Shown: positions 5,340 to 6,875 of the stretch, piece by piece
Layout: each line of letters begins with the position of its first letter
How positions within the stretch are numbered: the stretch's first letter is position 1
DNA from: DATDCV01 sp036524155
GTDB lineage: Bacteria; Verrucomicrobiota; Verrucomicrobiia; Limisphaerales; UBA8199
Length of the DNA stretch: 6,875 bases
Assembly: GCA_036524155.1 (NCBI GenBank)
Contig: DATDCV010000028.1
Span: 1-6,875, forward strand
Direction of reading: 5' to 3'
Made by a program: the position numbers and the translations under genes
The notes under the pieces: model-generated
Told to the model about the DNA's origin: nothing
The model's database searches: none
The model's input: only the letters and a program-made list of their open reading frames with translations

Positions 5340-6875
5340 TCACCACGAACCTTCGCACAGCGCCTCGACGTAGCTCGCTGAGCCATCGCGCAGCCAGCCA
5401 TCGAGTTGTGCCTGGTCCTTCAGTTGTTGTCCGCGCAGGCGAGGCACCAGAACGAAACGCGACTCAATTTCGCGCAACGCGGTCAGGTCGACCCACAGCT
5501 TTTCGAATTGCGTTACCGGAAAGACATCCTCCTGGCCGTGGCCCCAGCGTTTCTTGACGTCTTTGAGCGTGATGTAGGTAGGCATTCGGGCTGCCAGGCT
5601 CCGGATGGCCGTAGTGACCTTCGCGTCATCGTGCAAGTCGGGGCGCCCCAAACCAAAAGCGGTGAGGAGCTTATCGAGATCAATCCAGCAGGTATTTGAA
5701 TTGTAATAGCTGAGGTCGAACTCCACCTGCTCGCGGGGCATCGCCAGCCCTTCAACAAGCCGGACGCGTCCGTTCACGCGGGCGAGGCCGCCCCCTCGGT
5801 CTTCCAGACGGCGGGTGATGACCTCGAAGGTCAGGCAGGCGCTACTCTCGATGTGCAGGCCCAACAAAGCAGCGTCGACATTCGCGCCGACGGTGTCGAT
5901 ATTGTGCAGCATGAGGTACTTGAGCTGCGGCCGTTCCTCCAGCAATTTTGTCAGCACACCATTCCGCAACAGATTTGGCACTTCGTACCAATGGCCGACG
6001 GGATGGAGGCACTGCAGCGGCACGTTGTCCGTATAATCGCCTGCTTCACCGGTCTGCTGAGCCCAATGGATCAGCGCGTGGCGCAGGCTGTCGCGTACTT
6101 TTTGCTGTTGTTCATCGAGCACCTGCTGCGGCATTTCCTCCCACATGAACCTCAGGTCGCGAACTGTCGGCACTAGGCGCAACCCGACTGACTTACCGGG
6201 TGACAACATCAGCGGGCCTTCGTACTGGTAATTGGCCTCTCGCTCCAAAAACTCTACCGTGGGTTCGTGGGTAAGGTAGCTGGTGGTGAAGATATGCGGC
6301 AGGGCGACGCCGCACTCCCGTGAAACCCGCCGGCTTTTTGCCAGGTGAGTTTCGATAAACGTGCGGTGGCGTCCGGCCAGCTTGCAGAAAGGATGAAGCG
6401 CCTTAACCACGCCCGCGCCCTGGGTCCAGCGGCTGCCAGCCCCGGCGGCAAGAGTCACGACGGCGACCTCACCGCGCCGCAAAGCATCGAGGCCTGGCCT
6501 GGCCGTGCCAGGATCCTGCGATGAAACCAAAGCCGCGTTCAATACGTCGCTTTCCCGAATATCCTCGATCACCGCGTTCGCGGGGAGGCGGTTCTGCGCC
6601 AGCCCGATCCGGCCGTCTTTCAGGTCGGCCCGGATCTGTTCATGCTGGACCCGATCGAACCCGTGTTGTTCCAGGAGTTTGGCCAGGGAGTCTTCGCTGG
6701 CAGTTTCGCTGCGCCCACGCGGCAGCATCACGTCGAAAAGAGTCTGCACAACCCCCCGAAGCTCCGGCCTGGTTCGGCAGGCGGCACCGAACTTGTCCAA
6801 TTCCGCGCGGCGGATCGCAGAGAGGGCATGGCGGTCCTGGCGGAGCAGGACTGGCACGATCAGGGTGCAATAGCC
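5340..6875 (-). CDS. UDPGP-family UTP--glucose-1-phosphate uridylyltransferase-like protein (5' end beyond window)
   Basis: Probably a cytoplasmic enzyme joining UTP and a hexose-1-phosphate to give UDP-sugar and pyrophosphate. The frame is open through the right edge (511 residues visible). A GTG at 6857 would give 505 residues, but six more codons upstream are open, so the start is unresolved. Numbered from that GTG: an N-terminal helical region ending in DGRIGLAQNRLP (81-92); the nucleotide-binding loop LAAGAGSRW with Lys152 in VVKALHPF (136-157), the UDPGP version of the GxGTR..K signature; NIDTVGANVD (319-328), whose Asp321 fits the metal/UTP-binding Asp; NSNTCWIDLDKLL (386-398); and FPVTQFEKLWVDLT (446-459), a late UDPGP block. 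Between about 205 and 300 lies a charged, helical stretch. The eukaryotic-style UDPGP fold, rather than GalU, suits Verrucomicrobiota and similar phyla. The exact sugar (glucose, galactose or N-acetylhexosamine) cannot be fixed by eye. The gene is convergent with GH97. Confidence 0.85.
   Translation of the reverse strand, partial: GYCTLIVPVLLRQDRHALSAIRRAELDKFGAACRTRPELRGVVQTLFDVMLPRGRSETASEDSLAKLLEQHGFDRVQHEQIRADLKDGRIGLAQNRLPANAVIEDIRESDVLNAALVSSQDPGTARPGLDALRRGEVAVVTLAAGAGSRWTQGAGVVKALHPFCKLAGRHRTFIETHLAKSRRVSRECGVALPHIFTTSYLTHEPTVEFLEREANYQYEGPLMLSPGKSVGLRLVPTVRDLRFMWEEMPQQVLDEQQQKVRDSLRHALIHWAQQTGEAGDYTDNVPLQCLHPVGHWYEVPNLLRNGVLTKLLEERPQLKYLMLHNIDTVGANVDAALLGLHIESSACLTFEVITRRLEDRGGGLARVNGRVRLVEGLAMPREQVEFDLSYYNSNTCWIDLDKLLTAFGLGRPDLHDDAKVTTAIRSLAARMPTYITLKDVKKRWGHGQEDVFPVTQFEKLWVDLTALREIESRFVLVPRLRGQQLKDQAQLDGWLRDGSASYVEALCEGSW

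Overview
The window is GC-rich bacterial chromosome with six protein-coding genes, two of them cut by the window edges, and two intergenic inverted-repeat elements. I see no rRNA, tRNA, CRISPR array, transposase or phage gene. Several traits together suggest a Verrucomicrobiota relative, of the Pedosphaera/Limisphaerales kind: GC-rich hairpins with GCGGACT..AGTCCGC and GTAGCCGCC..GGCGGCTAC arms, weak or absent Shine-Dalgarno sequences, many small secreted proteins, and a GH97 glycosidase. That placement rests on memory of such genomes and on gene style, not on a marker gene.

Layout, left to right. (1) 1-206, +: the C-terminal end of an unidentified protein. (2) 207-425: a gap holding an 88-bp inverted-repeat element (272-359). 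(3) 426-1280, +: a secreted conserved protein of unknown function. (4) 1277-1906, -: a membrane-anchored, signalling-like protein with four membrane segments, a coiled coil and a C-terminal motif that has lost most of its cysteines. Its stop codon overlaps that of gene 3 head-on. (5) 1907-2080: a gap with a second, unrelated inverted-repeat element (1988-2063). (6) 2081-3142, -: a secreted TolB/PD40-type beta-propeller protein. (7) 3143-3287: a divergent intergenic region. (8) 3288-5264, +: a secreted GH97 alpha-glycosidase with the retaining-type catalytic residues. (9) 5340-6875, -: a UDPGP-family nucleotidyltransferase (UTP--glucose-1-phosphate uridylyltransferase type), running off the right edge.

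The genes do not form an operon. Orientation changes almost every gene, and the only same-strand neighbours are separated by repeat elements. The likely functional thread is carbohydrate use: exported GH97 releases hexose from alpha-linked sugars, and a UDPGP enzyme activates hexose-1-phosphate inside the cell. This is a loose association because the two genes are convergent. Three of the four genes whose N-termini lie in the window carry signal peptides, which fits a polysaccharide-degrading, envelope-rich lifestyle.

I do not see a clearly new multi-gene system. The points most worth a second look are the cysteine-stripped output motif in gene 4, the two repeat elements, the 8-bp repeat inside the GH97 signal-peptide coding region, and the uncharacterised secreted protein in gene 3.
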